DNA of 64,000 nt, from positions 1,860,001 through 1,924,000 of the forward strand of contig NZ_CP108041.1 in assembly GCF_036173065.1 (NCBI RefSeq), given 5' to 3'. Of this stretch, positions 8,244-18,462 are shown piece by piece. Positions within the stretch are counted from its first letter, which is position 1, and the number at the start of each line of letters is the position of its first letter. The position numbers and the translations under genes were made by a program. The notes below the pieces were generated by a model. It was not told the origin of the DNA. It did no database searches and worked only from the letters and a program-made list of their open reading frames with translations. The stretch is from Rhodococcus sp. NBC_00297 (GTDB lineage: Bacteria; Actinomycetota; Actinomycetes; Mycobacteriales; Mycobacteriaceae).

Positions 8244-8833
8244 GGATCGCCCCGGCGGGCGACCGCGCCCTGCTGGTCGATCTCGACGACGTCCGCACAG
8301 TCGCGGCGCACCACGCCGGGTGGGCCGTCGGGCACCCGGGAATCGCCGAGATGATCCCCGCCGCCGCCACCGTGCTCGTGATCCTCACCGAGGACGCGGA
8401 ACCCGCACGGGTGTCGGCGTGGCTCCGCGAGACGCCACCGGCGCAGGTGCTCGGCTACTCCGGTGAGACGATCACGATCGACGTCCGATACGACGGGCCC
8501 GATCTCGACGAGGTCTGTGCGACAACGGGACTGGACATCGTCGCCGTGCACACCGGTCAGGTGTGGACCGCCGCGTTCTGCGGCTTCTCCCCCGGCTTCG
8601 CGTACCTGGTCGGTTCCGATCCGTTGTCGATCCCGCGCCGCGCCGATCCGCGCACCTCGGTGCCGGCGGGATCCGTGGCGCTGGCCGGCGAGTACACCGG
8701 GGTGTACCCGACCTCGTCGCCCGGCGGGTGGCAGATCATCGGCAGCACCGACGCGGCGCTGTGGGACGTGAACCGGGACGACCCCGCGCTGCTCGCGCCC
8801 GGCACGCGCGTGCAGTTCCGCGCGGTGACGTGA
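8240..8833 (+). CDS. pxpB: 5-oxoprolinase subunit PxpB
   Basis: A 197-residue carboxyltransferase domain 1 protein: [15 protein letters not shown] at the start, then [18 protein letters not shown] and [38 protein letters not shown], the last being the strongest family motif. It pairs with PxpC; the two correspond to the halves of the former allophanate-hydrolase/KipI-KipA-like family. GTG start at 8240 overlaps the pxpA stop by 4 bp, and pxpC starts on the last base of its stop codon. The protein is a little shorter than many homologues but has all core motifs. Confidence 0.9.
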   Translation: MRIAPAGDRALLVDLDDVRTVAAHHAGWAVGHPGIAEMIPAAATVLVILTEDAEPARVSAWLRETPPAQVLGYSGETITIDVRYDGPDLDEVCATTGLDIVAVHTGQVWTAAFCGFSPGFAYLVGSDPLSIPRRADPRTSVPAGSVALAGEYTGVYPTSSPGGWQIIGSTDAALWDVNRDDPALLAPGTRVQFRAVT

Positions 8834-9678
8834 TGCTCGAGGTATCGGCAACCGGGCCGCTGACGACTGTGCAGGATCTCGGACGCACCGGGTGGTCCTC
8901 GCTCGGCGTCGGCACGTCCGGCGCAGCCGATCGACGCTCGCACGACGCGGCGAATCGGTTGGTGGGGAACACGATCGACGCCGCGACGCTCGAGGTGACA
9001 CTCGGCGGACTGGTGCTGCGCGCACGCACCGCGGTGGTTCTGGCGGTGACGGGGGCTCCGACCCCGTTCACGGTGGACGGCGTACCGCAGGGGCACGGCG
9101 CCGTGGTCGTGGTGGGGTCGGGCGCCGAGATCCGCCTCGACTGGGCACCGGTGGGACTGCGCACGTACGTCGCCGTCCGCGGCGGCATCGACGTGCCCCG
9201 GGTTCTCGGGAGCCGATCGACCGACTCCCTGTCCGGTATCGGGCCCGAGCGAGTGGCGCCCGGCGCCGTGCTGCCGATCGGTCACGACGCCGAGGACTGG
9301 CCCGGGGTCGACGTGAATCCTTACCCGTTCGAGCACCGTACGACCCTGCGGGTGATTCCCGGCCCGCGCGCGGACCGGTTCACCGACGACGCGCTCGACC
9401 TGCTGCTCGCCCAACCTTGGACGGTGCGGACGGATTCGGACCGCGTCGGCATGAAACTCCAGGGCGCCGAGCCACTGTCGCGATCGCGGGAGGACGAACT
9501 CCCGAGCGAGGGCATGGTGACCGGCGCACTGCAGGTACCGCCGTCGGGACTGCCCGTGTTGTTCCTCGTCGACCATCCGGTGACCGGCGGCTACCCGGTG
9601 ATCGCCGTCGTGGTGTCGGCGGACCTCGGATCCGCGGCGCAGTGTGCGCCGGGACAGACGATCCGCTTCAGTGTCTGA
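8833..9678 (+). CDS. pxpC: 5-oxoprolinase subunit PxpC
   Basis: A 281-residue carboxyltransferase domain 2 protein. Typical motifs are [75 protein letters not shown] and PSEGMVTGALQVPPSG, ending in GYPVIAVVVSADL. It completes the PxpABC complex. The ATG overlaps the pxpB TGA by one base (TGATG), so translation is coupled. The gene abuts the convergent SOUL gene with no spacer; its stop ends at 9678 and the other ends at 9679. Confidence 0.92.
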   Translation: MLEVSATGPLTTVQDLGRTGWSSLGVGTSGAADRRSHDAANRLVGNTIDAATLEVTLGGLVLRARTAVVLAVTGAPTPFTVDGVPQGHGAVVVVGSGAEIRLDWAPVGLRTYVAVRGGIDVPRVLGSRSTDSLSGIGPERVAPGAVLPIGHDAEDWPGVDVNPYPFEHRTTLRVIPGPRADRFTDDALDLLLAQPWTVRTDSDRVGMKLQGAEPLSRSREDELPSEGMVTGALQVPPSGLPVLFLVDHPVTGGYPVIAVVVSADLGSAAQCAPGQTIRFSV

Positions 9679-10308
9679 TCATCGGGAGACAGGAACGGCG
9701 ATCTCGTTGCGGCGGCGGAACGACACCGTCCAGGGCGGGTCGTAGAACCAGGACATCGGCTCGCCGGTCGTGTCGATGCCGCGGGACTTCAGGATCTCCA
9801 GCAGCTCCGTGGTGCGCTCGGCCACGGCCTGCGCACCGCGGTCACCGCTGAACCGCAGCACCGCCACCGTCTCGGCCGGCACCTCCACCAGGCGCACCCG
9901 ATCGTCCTTCGGCGCCGGCAGAGTGTCCATCGTCCATCGCGACGGCATGAAGAACCGGACGACCCATCCCTCGTCGCTCGCGGCGCGCGACACGGGTGCG
10001 GTCATCGCGATGGTCTGCCCGCGCGACGCCGACTGCCCAACGGGAGCCGTCATCGCGATCCTGTCGGATCCCTGATTGCCCCCGAAGATGTACCCGGCCA
10101 GCCGGCGGAAGCCTTCGTTACGGGCGCGTTCCTCGTCGGCGTCCACGACGGTCTCCGCCGCGATCCGGGGTTCGTATCGGCGAATCTCGACCGCCCCCGT
10201 GAGCGACTCGGTGGTGTGGGGTGGTTCCTCGGTACCCACCCGAACCCCCACGATTCCCAGTGCGGCCTCGGCCACCTGTGTCACCGTCGTCCTCAGCCGC
10301 TCGATCAT
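9679..10308 (-). CDS. SOUL heme-binding family protein
   Basis: A 209-residue SOUL/HEBP domain protein. Family features are VEIRRYEPRIAAETVV, GFRRLAGYIFGGN, the repeated IAMTAPV (two copies), VVRFFMPSRW, and a C-terminal SWFYDPPWTVSFRRRNEIAVPV. Members bind heme or other tetrapyrroles in some organisms; the bacterial role is unknown. The ATG at 10308 is chosen because TACCGT (10315-10320) stands exactly 6 nt upstream, predicting a leaderless message; the GTG at 10338 would lie upstream of that promoter. A short hydrophobic N-terminal helix is visible but no clear signal peptide. Confidence 0.88.
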   Translation of the reverse strand: MIERLRTTVTQVAEAALGIVGVRVGTEEPPHTTESLTGAVEIRRYEPRIAAETVVDADEERARNEGFRRLAGYIFGGNQGSDRIAMTAPVGQSASRGQTIAMTAPVSRAASDEGWVVRFFMPSRWTMDTLPAPKDDRVRLVEVPAETVAVLRFSGDRGAQAVAERTTELLEILKSRGIDTTGEPMSWFYDPPWTVSFRRRNEIAVPVSR

Positions 10309-10314
10309 GACTCG

Positions 10315-10320
10315 ACGGTA
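10315..10320 (-). promoter_or_regulatory. -10 element (TACCGT), leaderless SOUL gene
   Basis: Minus-strand TACCGT, then CGAGTC, then ATG. It decides the start of the SOUL gene at 10308. Confidence 0.5.
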
Positions 10321-10354
10321 CGCGCGGACGAGCCCCACCCCGGTCGCGCTCGAC

Positions 10355-11191
10355 CTAGGGACCCTGGCGCCACCACGCGACGACGTAGAGCACCATCGCC
10401 GTCACCAGACCCGCCACCACCCACAGCACCACGGTGTAGTCGACCCACGACCCGATCGGCGGGGCGCCGGGGAACAGGTTGCGGATGGGCAGCACCGCGA
10501 AGAGCGTCACCGCGAACCACGTCATGATCGGCGGCAGGAACTGCTTGCGGCGGCGCAGCGTCTGGATCGACACGAACAGCGTGCACGACGGCAGGACGAC
10601 GAGCACGACACAGATCGCGATGTCGAAGATCGTGGTGCCCACCGTGCGCGCGACACGGATGTCGAAGGCCTGCGCCGAGGAGGAGTCGATGTCGACGGCC
10701 TCGACACTCCACGATGTGAGGGAGTCCGTCACCACGATCTCCGACGGCACGGCCACCCGTCCGGTGGCTGCGTTCGAGAACACTCGCACCTGGATCGACG
10801 ACGCGTCGTAGGTGTCGAACGGCCATCGCCGGATGTCGCCGTCCGCGTACAGGGAGACCGGGAGCGGGCCCACACGGGTCCCACTGGGGAACGTCAGGGT
10901 GCCGGCGCTCGCGGTCGGCGTCACGTCGACGATCAGGTCGTCGACCAGGTTGCCGTCGGCATCGGTCAACTCGGTCCCCGGATACACGGACACGCGGGCG
11001 TCGAGCGAGAAGTTCTCACCGGAGACGGTGTCCACGTCGAGGTAGACGAGCGCGGCGTCGGGTGCGGCCTCACGGAGATCGGGGCCGTTCGGCGGGCTCC
11101 CCAGCGCGTAGGTGAGCACCACCGCGACGTACGCGGCGATCACCACGGCCACCAGGACCACACCGCGCACTCTGCGACCCGCCGCTGTCAT
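10355..11191 (-). CDS. DUF4436 family membrane protein
   Basis: A 278-residue membrane protein. One N-terminal helix (VRGVVLVAVVIAAYVAVVLTYAL) leads to a roughly 140-residue extracytoplasmic domain containing GPLPVSLYADGDIRRWPFDTY. Three C-terminal helices follow (FDIAICVVLVVLPSCTLFVSI, MTWFAVTLFAVLPIRN, VVLWVVAGLVTAMVLYVVAWW). The W-P-F-D-x-Y motif and layout match the actinobacterial DUF4436 family, whose function is not known. Start at 11191 gives MTAAGRRV directly before the first helix; the longer open frame to 11410 lacks any feature. It lies 19 bp downstream of the DHFR-like gene and may be co-transcribed with it. Confidence 0.8.
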   Translation of the reverse strand: MTAAGRRVRGVVLVAVVIAAYVAVVLTYALGSPPNGPDLREAAPDAALVYLDVDTVSGENFSLDARVSVYPGTELTDADGNLVDDLIVDVTPTASAGTLTFPSGTRVGPLPVSLYADGDIRRWPFDTYDASSIQVRVFSNAATGRVAVPSEIVVTDSLTSWSVEAVDIDSSSAQAFDIRVARTVGTTIFDIAICVVLVVLPSCTLFVSIQTLRRRKQFLPPIMTWFAVTLFAVLPIRNLFPGAPPIGSWVDYTVVLWVVAGLVTAMVLYVVAWWRQGP

Positions 11192-11210
11192 GGACAGATG
11201 ATGACAGGAC

Positions 11211-11759
11211 TCAGGTCTGCGCGTGCGGTTCCACGACGTCGTACTCCGCGCAGAGGAACGCGCCGTTGCGCGCGAAGTCCACGAGTCGGAGATCGAACCG
11301 ACGCGGGAACAGCGGCCTGCCGGCACCGAGAGTGACCGGCGCGATCGAGACGACGATCCGGTCCAGGTGGCCGGCCTCGGCGAACTGTGCTGCCAGGTCA
11401 CCGCCCCCAACGATCCAGACGTCCTTGCCGTCGGCCGAGTCCTCGATCGCCGGCCACAGGTCGGCCACGTCCCCCGCAGCGAATCGAACGTCGTGCTCGG
11501 AGTCCGCGAAGTCTCGATGGGTCACCACCCAGGCCGGCATGTCGTACGTCCACGCCTCACCGGTCGACGCGTTGTGCTCGAGGACCCAGGCGTAGGTCGT
11601 GGCTCCCATGACGATCGCGCCGATGTCCGCGATGAAGTCGCCGTAGTTCATCGGGCCGTACTCGTCGATGTCCTGACGGAAGAGCCACTCGAGAGAGTCG
11701 TTCTCGTCGGCGAGGTAGCCGTCGAGGGTGCTGGCGGTGAAGTAAGTGCTCCGGGTCAC
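11211..11759 (-). CDS. Dihydrofolate reductase family protein (RibD C-terminal-like)
   Basis: A 182-residue DHFR-fold protein: TYFTASTLDGYLAD at the N-terminus, IGAIVMGATTYAWVLEH, AWVVTHRDF, DVWIVGGGDLAAQFAEAGHLDRIVVSIAPVTLGAGRPLFP. This is the RibD-C/YwjB-like branch of the DHFR superfamily, NADPH-binding proteins of mostly unknown substrate; it is not the folate enzyme FolA. GTG start at 11759 places the beta strand TRSTYFTAS at the N-terminus as in relatives. The open frame to 11849 reads into the intergenic repeat and is unlikely to be coding. Confidence 0.82.
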   Translation of the reverse strand: MTRSTYFTASTLDGYLADENDSLEWLFRQDIDEYGPMNYGDFIADIGAIVMGATTYAWVLEHNASTGEAWTYDMPAWVVTHRDFADSEHDVRFAAGDVADLWPAIEDSADGKDVWIVGGGDLAAQFAEAGHLDRIVVSIAPVTLGAGRPLFPRRFDLRLVDFARNGAFLCAEYDVVEPHAQT

Positions 11760-11816
11760 AGGACGATTCTGCACCCGACCACCGACACCGATCGAGCTTG
11801 CGGCCGGGCACGTTGC

Positions 11817-11906
11817 GGGGGGTGTGCACACCCTCTCCGGTGAGCGCACACCCCTCGCCGCCGGCTGCAGAGAGTGTGCGGTTCAGGCAAGGGGTGTGCG
11901 CACCCC
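11817..11906 (-). repeat. Intergenic repeat element, copy A (GTGTGCGCACCCC family)
   Basis: This noncoding stretch between the DHFR-like gene and rlmB is built from several GGGTGTGCRCACC palindromes. Read on the minus strand it runs GCACACCCCTTGCCTGAACC, then GCACACTCTCTGCAGCC, then GGCGAGGGGTGTGCGC, and ends GTGTGCACACCCC. The same order of blocks occurs on the plus strand at 62887-62970. It therefore looks like a dispersed element rather than a single operator. Confidence 0.6.
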
Positions 11907-11975
11907 ATCCGACCCAGACTGGCGCTCAGCTGCCGGCCCCGTTCATCGAGTCGGTCCGCGTCCACTGAGCCGGGT

Positions 11976-12932
11976 TCAGCCCCGGCGCTGCCGTGCGATG
12001 CCCGCGAGCACGACACCCGCTGCGACGGACGCGTTGAGCGACTCCACCGGACCGGCCATGGGGATCGACAGGATGCTGTCGCAGTTGTCGCGGACGAGGC
12101 GGGACAGACCCTTGCCCTCGGACCCGACGACCACCACGATCGGCCCGGTGCCGTCGAAGTCGTCCAGCGAGGTATCGCCGTCGGCGTCGAGACCGACGAC
12201 CATGACACCCTTGTCGGCCCAATCCTTCAGCGTCCGAGTCAGATTGGTCGCACGGGCGACGGGGAGACGCGCTGCCGCGCCGGCACTGGTGCGCCACGCG
12301 ACGGCCGTGACACTCGCGCTGCGTCGCTGCGGGATGACCACGCCGTGTCCACCGAATGCTGCGACCGACCGGACGACGGCACCGAGGTTGCGGGGGTCGG
12401 TGATGTTGTCGAGAGCGACCAGCAGCGGCGGCTCCTGACGCTGGCGCGCCTGCGAGAGGAGATCGTCGGGGTGGGCGTACCGGTACGGCGGCACCTGGAG
12501 CGCGATGCCCTGGTGCATGCCGTTGGCACTCATCCGATCGAGATCGGTGCGGGAGACCTCCAGGATCGAGATGCCCTTGTCCGCGGCGATCTGGACGCTC
12601 TCCTTCAGCCGATCGTCGGCCTCGGTGCCCGACGCGACGTACAGCGCCGTCGCCGGCACTCCCGCGCGCAGGCACTCCAGCACCGGGTTGCGGCCCAGCA
12701 CGTTCTCCGGACCGTCCTCGGTCTTGCGGACCGGCGGACGGCCGCGACCCGAACCGGACGCGTCCCGGCTGGTCGGCCGTGCGCGCCGGGCGTGCTTGGT
12801 GCGCTCGGCCGCCGGCGGGGTCGCTCCGCGGCCCTCGAGGCCCTTGCTGCGCTTGCCGCCGGACCCGACGGTCTGGCCCTTCTTGGTGCCGGTCTTGCGC
12901 ACCGCTCCGCGTCGACTCGAATTGCCTGCCAT
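11976..12932 (-). CDS. rlmB: 23S rRNA (guanosine-2'-O)-methyltransferase RlmB (SpoU/TrmH family)
   Basis: A 318-residue protein. The first 85 residues are a basic, low-complexity RNA-binding extension ([19 protein letters not shown]). A SpoU substrate-binding domain follows ([23 protein letters not shown]), then the knotted SPOUT methyltransferase domain: [60 protein letters not shown]. It would methylate the 2'-O of a conserved G in 23S rRNA (G2251 in E. coli numbering) with S-adenosylmethionine. The start at 12932 overlaps the cysS stop by one base; the alternative ATG at 12968 lies inside cysS. Gene order cysS-rlmB matches mycobacteria. Confidence 0.92.
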   Translation of the reverse strand: MAGNSSRRGAVRKTGTKKGQTVGSGGKRSKGLEGRGATPPAAERTKHARRARPTSRDASGSGRGRPPVRKTEDGPENVLGRNPVLECLRAGVPATALYVASGTEADDRLKESVQIAADKGISILEVSRTDLDRMSANGMHQGIALQVPPYRYAHPDDLLSQARQRQEPPLLVALDNITDPRNLGAVVRSVAAFGGHGVVIPQRRSASVTAVAWRTSAGAAARLPVARATNLTRTLKDWADKGVMVVGLDADGDTSLDDFDGTGPIVVVVGSEGKGLSRLVRDNCDSILSIPMAGPVESLNASVAAGVVLAGIARQRRG

Positions 12933-14338
12933 TACTTCTCCGTGCCTTCCGGCTGTGCGATCGACCATTCCGGGCCGTTCGGGGTGTCGGTGACCTCCAC
13001 GCCCGCACGGGCGAGGCGGTCACGAATACGGTCGGCCGTCGGCCAGTCCTTGCCTGCCTTGGCGGCGCTGCGCAGCTCGAGGTCGTCCGCGATGAGCAGA
13101 TCGAGCGCCGCCCGTTCCGCCGACGCGTCGGCCGAGCCGGACGCCCAGTGCGGATCGAGGGGATCCACGCCGAGGATCGACGTCATGGCGCGGACGGACG
13201 ACGCGGCCTCGACGGCCTCGTCCAGCTTCCCCGCGGCCAACGCACTGTTGCCCTCGCGGCGGAGTCCGTGGATCTCGGCGAGCGCCTTGGGCACCGAGAG
13301 ATCGTCGTCGAGCGCCTCGGCGAACGCGGGCGTCCAGGTACCGATCGGCACCTCGCCCGCGCGCTCCGCGGTCTTCGTCACGAACGCCTCGATGCTCCGG
13401 TACGCCGATGCCGCTTCCTGCAGTGCCTCGGCCGAGTACTCGAGCATTGACCGGTAGTGCGCGCTGCCGAGGTAGTAGCGCAGTTCCTGCGGACGCACGG
13501 TCTCGAGCATCGTCGGGATCGAGACGACGTTGCCGAGCGACTTCGACATCTTCTCGCCGCTCATGGTGACCCAGCCGTTGTGCAGCCAGTACTGCGCGAA
13601 ACCGTCTCCCGCTGCGCGGGACTGGGCCAGCTCGTTCTCGTGGTGCGGGAACACCAGATCCAGTCCACCGCAATGGATGTCGAACGCGGACCCGAGGTAG
13701 GTCTCCGCCATCGCGGAGCACTCGATGTGCCACCCGGGGCGGCCGGGTCCCCACGGGGTGGGCCACGACGGCTCGCCGGGCTTGGCCGTCTTCCACAGCG
13801 TGAAGTCGCGCGGATCGCGCTTGCCCGCACCGACGCTCTCACCCTGGTGGACGTCGTCGAGCCTGTGCCCGGACAGAGCGCCGTACTCGCCCCAGCTCCG
13901 CACGTCGAAGTAGACGTCGCCGGCGGCCGCGTACGCGTGACCCGCGTCGATCAACCGACCGATCAGCTCGACCATCTGCGTGATGTGACCCGTGGCGCGC
14001 GGTTCGGCCGACGGGGGAAGCACACCGAGGGCGTCGTAGGCCGCGCTGAAGGAGCGCTCGTACGTCGCCGCCCACTCCCACCACGGACGGCCGGCGTCGG
14101 CGGCCTTGTTCAGGATCTTGTCGTCGATGTCGGTGACGTTGCGGACGAAGGCGACGTCGTAGCCGGCGGCCGTCAGCCACCGCCGAAGGACGTCGAACGC
14201 GACGCCGCTGCGCACGTGACCGATGTGGGGATGCCCCTGGACCGTGGCCCCGCACAGATACACCGAGGCGTGTCCGGGGGCCAGCGGAGTGAACTCACGC
14301 ACGGCCCTGGTCGCGGTGTCGTAGAAGCGCAGGGTCAC
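12932..14338 (-). CDS. cysS: Cysteine--tRNA ligase
   Basis: A 468-residue class I aminoacyl-tRNA synthetase. Motifs are [19 protein letters not shown] (HIGH variant HIGH at the end), [12 protein letters not shown], the zinc ligands in [30 protein letters not shown], and the KMSKS loop [12 protein letters not shown]. It charges tRNA-Cys. GTG start at 14338, giving [11 protein letters not shown]; upstream reading is unsupported. It lies 11 bp downstream of ispF and overlaps rlmB by one base, so ispD-ispF-cysS-rlmB form one run of co-directional genes, probably driven from carD. Confidence 0.95.
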   Translation of the reverse strand: MTLRFYDTATRAVREFTPLAPGHASVYLCGATVQGHPHIGHVRSGVAFDVLRRWLTAAGYDVAFVRNVTDIDDKILNKAADAGRPWWEWAATYERSFSAAYDALGVLPPSAEPRATGHITQMVELIGRLIDAGHAYAAAGDVYFDVRSWGEYGALSGHRLDDVHQGESVGAGKRDPRDFTLWKTAKPGEPSWPTPWGPGRPGWHIECSAMAETYLGSAFDIHCGGLDLVFPHHENELAQSRAAGDGFAQYWLHNGWVTMSGEKMSKSLGNVVSIPTMLETVRPQELRYYLGSAHYRSMLEYSAEALQEAASAYRSIEAFVTKTAERAGEVPIGTWTPAFAEALDDDLSVPKALAEIHGLRREGNSALAAGKLDEAVEAASSVRAMTSILGVDPLDPHWASGSADASAERAALDLLIADDLELRSAAKAGKDWPTADRIRDRLARAGVEVTDTPNGPEWSIAQPEGTEK

Positions 14339-14349
14339 GACGGCCGATC

Positions 14350-14862
14350 CTACCGGGGATTCGACTCGCCCTGTACCACGCGAGCGTCGTCCGGGACCGC
14401 ACTCTCCAGCACGAGAGCGGTGGCGATCGCGGCCACACCCTCGCCGCGGCCGGTCAGGCCGAGCCCGTCGGTCGTGGTGGCCGAGACGGAGACGGGCGCC
14501 CCCAGGATGTTCGTGAGCAGTGTCTGCGCCTCCACCCGACGTGGGCCGACGCGCGGACGATTGCCGATGACCTGGACCGCGGCGTTGCCCACGCGCATCG
14601 AGTGCTGCGCGAGCAGTTCGCGGACGTGCATCAGCATGGTGGCGCCGCTGACGCCGTCCCATTCGGGGCGACCCGTGCCGAACACCGAGCCCAGATCTCC
14701 CAGACCGGCCGCGGACAGCAGCGCGTCGCAGAGTGCGTGCGCCGCGACGTCGCCGTCGGAATGCCCGGCACAGCCGTCGGCGTCCTCGAACAACAGTCCG
14801 GCGATCCAGCACTCACGCCCCACCTCGACGGGGTGGACGTCGGAACCGATCCCTACGCGCAT
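14350..14862 (-). CDS. ispF: 2-C-methyl-D-erythritol 2,4-cyclodiphosphate synthase
   Basis: A 170-residue MEP-pathway enzyme that cyclises CDP-methylerythritol phosphate with loss of CMP. The metal ligands are in [12 protein letters not shown] (Asp-x-His) and [36 protein letters not shown] and [23 protein letters not shown] are family motifs. ATG at 14862 has GGGAGACC just upstream. It is 10 bp downstream of ispD, the enzyme two steps before it in the pathway. Confidence 0.95.
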   Translation of the reverse strand: MRVGIGSDVHPVEVGRECWIAGLLFEDADGCAGHSDGDVAAHALCDALLSAAGLGDLGSVFGTGRPEWDGVSGATMLMHVRELLAQHSMRVGNAAVQVIGNRPRVGPRRVEAQTLLTNILGAPVSVSATTTDGLGLTGRGEGVAAIATALVLESAVPDDARVVQGESNPR

Positions 14863-14872
14863 GGTCTCCCTC

Positions 14873-15553
14873 TCACGACTGTGTCCGGCGGGCGACGAGT
14901 GCGCGAGCCAGGACCAGATCCATCGGGGTGGTGATCTTGAAGGCCTCGGCGTCGCCGACGACCGTGTGCACGTCGACTCCCAGACGTTCGACCAGGCCGG
15001 CGTCGTCGGTGGCCGTCTCGGGAAAGGAATCGTAGGCACGCCTCAGGGTCACCCCGTCGAATCCCTGCGGCGTCTGCACCGAGCGCAGCGTGGCCCGGTC
15101 GACCGTTCCGGTGACCACACCGGCGGCATCGACGGACTTCATCGTGTCGACGACGGGCAGCACCGGCACCACGGCCGACGCGCCGGCGCCGACCGCCTCG
15201 ACGACGCGGGTGATCAGGCTCGGCGGCGTCAGGCAGCGTGCGGCGTCGTGCACGAGCACGATGTCCGCCGCACCGGCCACTGCCAGGCCGGCCCGCACCG
15301 AATCGGTGCGCTCGGCTCCGCCGACGACGACGTCCACCGGCAGGACGCAGGACTCGACCAGACGAGAGGTCGTGTCCTGCAGAATGTTCGGGACCACCAC
15401 CACGACACGAGAAAGGGCGCCGGAGGCAGACAGGCCGTCCAGCGCCCACTCGAGCAGAGTGCGTCCCGCGAGTTCCACGAACGCCTTTGGCATGTTCTCC
15501 CCGAGGCGAACGCCCGATCCGGCTGCCGGAACGAGCGCGACGACGTCCGTCAC
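14873..15553 (-). CDS. ispD: 2-C-methyl-D-erythritol 4-phosphate cytidylyltransferase
   Basis: A 226-residue nucleotidyltransferase making CDP-methylerythritol. It opens with [24 protein letters not shown], the CTP-binding loop with its Arg and Lys, and continues [32 protein letters not shown] and [21 protein letters not shown] at 15553 is chosen because the family begins right before VALVPAAG. It starts 7 bp after the carD stop and is followed by ispF, the same carD-ispD-ispF order as in mycobacteria. Confidence 0.95.
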   Translation of the reverse strand: MTDVVALVPAAGSGVRLGENMPKAFVELAGRTLLEWALDGLSASGALSRVVVVVPNILQDTTSRLVESCVLPVDVVVGGAERTDSVRAGLAVAGAADIVLVHDAARCLTPPSLITRVVEAVGAGASAVVPVLPVVDTMKSVDAAGVVTGTVDRATLRSVQTPQGFDGVTLRRAYDSFPETATDDAGLVERLGVDVHTVVGDAEAFKITTPMDLVLARALVARRTQS

Positions 15554-15560
15554 ACGCGCG

Positions 15561-16082
<522 letters not shown>

Positions 16083-16148
16083 ACACGCCTCCGATCCGGG
16101 GTCGTTCCAACGGTGCAGGTCAGGGGCACAGGGCTGGTGGGGACGCTC

Positions 16149-16176
16149 TTGACAGGGGGCGGGATACATGTATCGA
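16149..16176 (+). promoter_or_regulatory. Candidate promoter upstream of lpqE
   Basis: TTGACA at 16149-16154 is a perfect -35 hexamer. At 16 bp spacing stands TATCGA (16171-16176), a moderate -10. A transcript from here would have a roughly 125-nt leader before lpqE, in which I see no riboswitch. Confidence 0.4.
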
Positions 16177-16308
16177 GCAGGCTGTTCGGCCCGCGGCGGC
16201 ACCGACTGGCGTCACCCGATCCACACGTCCGGACGGCGAACTACTACGCTGCGTGGTGGTGGCCGCCCGTCGGCACAACTCTCGATGACGACCAGTGGAG
16301 GACGACCA

Positions 16309-16893
16309 GTGACCGCATCTACCGCCCGGATCCGGCCGGCCCGAGTCGCGACCGGCGTCGCGCTCGCTCTCGGCACGGTGATCAGCCTCTCCGCGTGCAG
16401 CGCCGGGCAGATCTCCCAGACGGCGACGCAGGTCGCCGCGGTCAACGGCAACGGCGCGGACCAGGGCACCGTCTCCCTGCGCAACGTGCACGTCGCCTAC
16501 CCCTCCTCCGACGAGTTCGTGCTCGAGCCCGGTGGCCGCGCGGAGCTGATCTTCACGGCGATCAACACCAGCGAGACCACACCGGACCGCATCACCGGCA
16601 TCGAGACCGAGGGTGCGGCCGAGGTCGTCGTCACCGGTGCCACCGGTGGCACCTCCATCGAGATCCCGGCGCAGGCGTCCGTCGCGTCCGGAGTGCCCGC
16701 GGACCAGGACCCCACCGCCCCCGAGGGGTCGCAGTCCATCACCGCCGTGATGGAGGACCTCTCCGAGAACGTGCGCCCCGGACTCACCGTCCCGGTCACC
16801 TTCACGTTCCAGCAGGCCGGCGACGTCACCGTCAGCGTGCCCGTCGATCCGGGCCCCGTCACCCCGCGCCTCGACGAAGAGGCCAACGGCTGA
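16309..16893 (+). CDS. lpqE: LpqE-type lipoprotein
   Basis: A 194-residue exported lipoprotein. Basic N-terminus (TASTARIRPARVATG), hydrophobic core VALALGTVISL, lipobox SLSAC. The mature part is a beta-rich domain (VSLRNVHVAYPSSDEFVLEPGGRAELIFTAINT) that resembles copper-chaperone PCu(A)C-like folds but lacks the His/Met ligands, as far as I can see. The position between carD and radA is the same as lpqE in M. tuberculosis. GTG at 16309 is supported by GGAGG at 16297-16301; the upstream ATG frame is not. The function of LpqE is not established. Confidence 0.8.
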   Translation: MTASTARIRPARVATGVALALGTVISLSACSAGQISQTATQVAAVNGNGADQGTVSLRNVHVAYPSSDEFVLEPGGRAELIFTAINTSETTPDRITGIETEGAAEVVVTGATGGTSIEIPAQASVASGVPADQDPTAPEGSQSITAVMEDLSENVRPGLTVPVTFTFQQAGDVTVSVPVDPGPVTPRLDEEANG

Positions 16894-16934
16894 CGGTCCC
16901 CCGTCGGCCGAGCATTCCTGTCGGTAGACACCTC

Positions 16935-16940
16935 TAGTCT
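16935..16940 (+). promoter_or_regulatory. -10 element (TAGTCT), leaderless radA
   Basis: TAGTCT, 6 nt (TCGCGA), then GTG 16947. No ribosome site is present before radA. Confidence 0.55.
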
Positions 16941-16946
16941 TCGCGA

Positions 16947-18368
16947 GTGGCCAAGACTCGTACCAGTTATCGCTGTTCGGCCTGTCAGCACACCGTGGCC
17001 AAGTGGGTCGGCCGCTGCCCCGAGTGCGAGACGTGGGGCTCGATGGACGAGGTCACCCTCCTCGCCTCCGTGTCGTCCCGCCCGGGTGCGAGCGCCGTTC
17101 GGGCGGGCGGCGCGTCGATGATCCCGACGTCGCCGGCACTTCCGCTCACACAGGTCTCCAGCACGTCCTCCATCGCCCGTCCCACCGGGGTCGACGAGCT
17201 CGACCGCGTGCTCGGCGGCGGCATCGTGCCCGGCTCGGTGGTGCTGCTCGCGGGTGAACCGGGCGTCGGCAAGTCCACCCTCCTGCTCGAGGTGGTCAAG
17301 CAGTGGGCCGAGCGCAGCCCGCAGGACATCGCGCTCTACGTCACGGGTGAGGAGTCGGCGGGGCAGGTGCGTCTGCGCGCCGACCGGACGGGCGCCGTGC
17401 ACGAGCGCGTGTTCCTCGCCGCGGAGAACGACCTGGCCACCATCTTCGGCCACGTCGACCAGGTCGTGCCCACCCTCGTCGTCGTCGACTCCGTGCAGAC
17501 CATGCAGGCGTCCGACGTGGACGGCGTCATCGGCGGCGTCACCCAGGTCCGTGCCATCACCTCGGCGCTGACGTCCCTCGCCAAGGGCAGCGGCACGGCC
17601 GTCATCCTCGTCGGCCACGTCACGAAGGACGGCGCGGTCGCCGGGCCGCGCTCGCTCGAGCACCTCGTCGACGTCGTCCTGCACTTCGAGGGCGACAAGC
17701 ACTCCACCCTGCGCATGGTCCGGGGCGTCAAGAACCGCTTCGGCGCCGCCGACGAGGTGGGCTGCTTCGAACTGCGCGAGGGCGGCATCCACGGCGTCAG
17801 CGATCCGTCCGGCCTGTTCCTGCACCACCGCGCCGACTCGGTCCCCGGCACCGCCGTCACCGTCACGATGGACGGCAAGCGGGCCCTGCTCGCGGAGGTC
17901 CAGGCGCTCGTCGCGCCGTCGCACATGCCCACGCCCCGCCGGGCCGTCAGCGGTCTGGACGCCGCCCGGGTGTCGATGATCCTCGCGGTCCTCGAACGTC
18001 GCTGCGGCGTGCAGCTCAGCAGCCGGGAGGTCTACGCCGCCACCATCGGCGGTATGCGGACCACCGAGCCCGTCGTCGATCTCGCGTTGGCACTCGCGGT
18101 CGCCTCCGCGGCCCGTGACACCGCCCTGCCCCCGGGAATGGTGGTGCTCGGCGAGGTGGGGCTGGCCGGAGAGGTCCGGCGCGTGGTCGGCGTCGACCGG
18201 CGCCTCGCCGAGGCCGCGCGGCTGGGGTTCACCTCCGCGATCGTCCCGTCCGACCAGCGTCGCGGCGTGAAGGACGACACGGCCGGAGATCCACCGGGCA
18301 TGCGGGTCGTCCGGGTCACCGACGTCGCCGGCGCGATGCAGGGGGCCTTCGAGCGACGACGGAAGTAG
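16947..18368 (+). CDS. radA: DNA repair protein RadA (Sms)
   Basis: A 473-residue RecA-related branch-migration ATPase. An N-terminal C4 zinc finger (YRCSACQH and CPECETWG) precedes the ATPase with Walker [16 protein letters not shown] and the RadA-specific KNRFG motif ([16 protein letters not shown]). A C-terminal Lon-protease-like domain ends it ([43 protein letters not shown]). It processes recombination intermediates. GTG start, leaderless by the -10 spacing. disA begins 94 bp downstream; the RadA-DisA pairing is conserved and RadA is reported to bind and inhibit DisA. Confidence 0.95.
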   Translation: MAKTRTSYRCSACQHTVAKWVGRCPECETWGSMDEVTLLASVSSRPGASAVRAGGASMIPTSPALPLTQVSSTSSIARPTGVDELDRVLGGGIVPGSVVLLAGEPGVGKSTLLLEVVKQWAERSPQDIALYVTGEESAGQVRLRADRTGAVHERVFLAAENDLATIFGHVDQVVPTLVVVDSVQTMQASDVDGVIGGVTQVRAITSALTSLAKGSGTAVILVGHVTKDGAVAGPRSLEHLVDVVLHFEGDKHSTLRMVRGVKNRFGAADEVGCFELREGGIHGVSDPSGLFLHHRADSVPGTAVTVTMDGKRALLAEVQALVAPSHMPTPRRAVSGLDAARVSMILAVLERRCGVQLSSREVYAATIGGMRTTEPVVDLALALAVASAARDTALPPGMVVLGEVGLAGEVRRVVGVDRRLAEAARLGFTSAIVPSDQRRGVKDDTAGDPPGMRVVRVTDVAGAMQGAFERRRK

Positions 18369-18462
18369 ACCACTCGACCCGCGGACGGAACGCCGGTGCG
18401 GTGAGTACCGGTACCCTGACTCTGCACCACCGGCAACCGGGAACGACGTGGGAGGGGGACCA

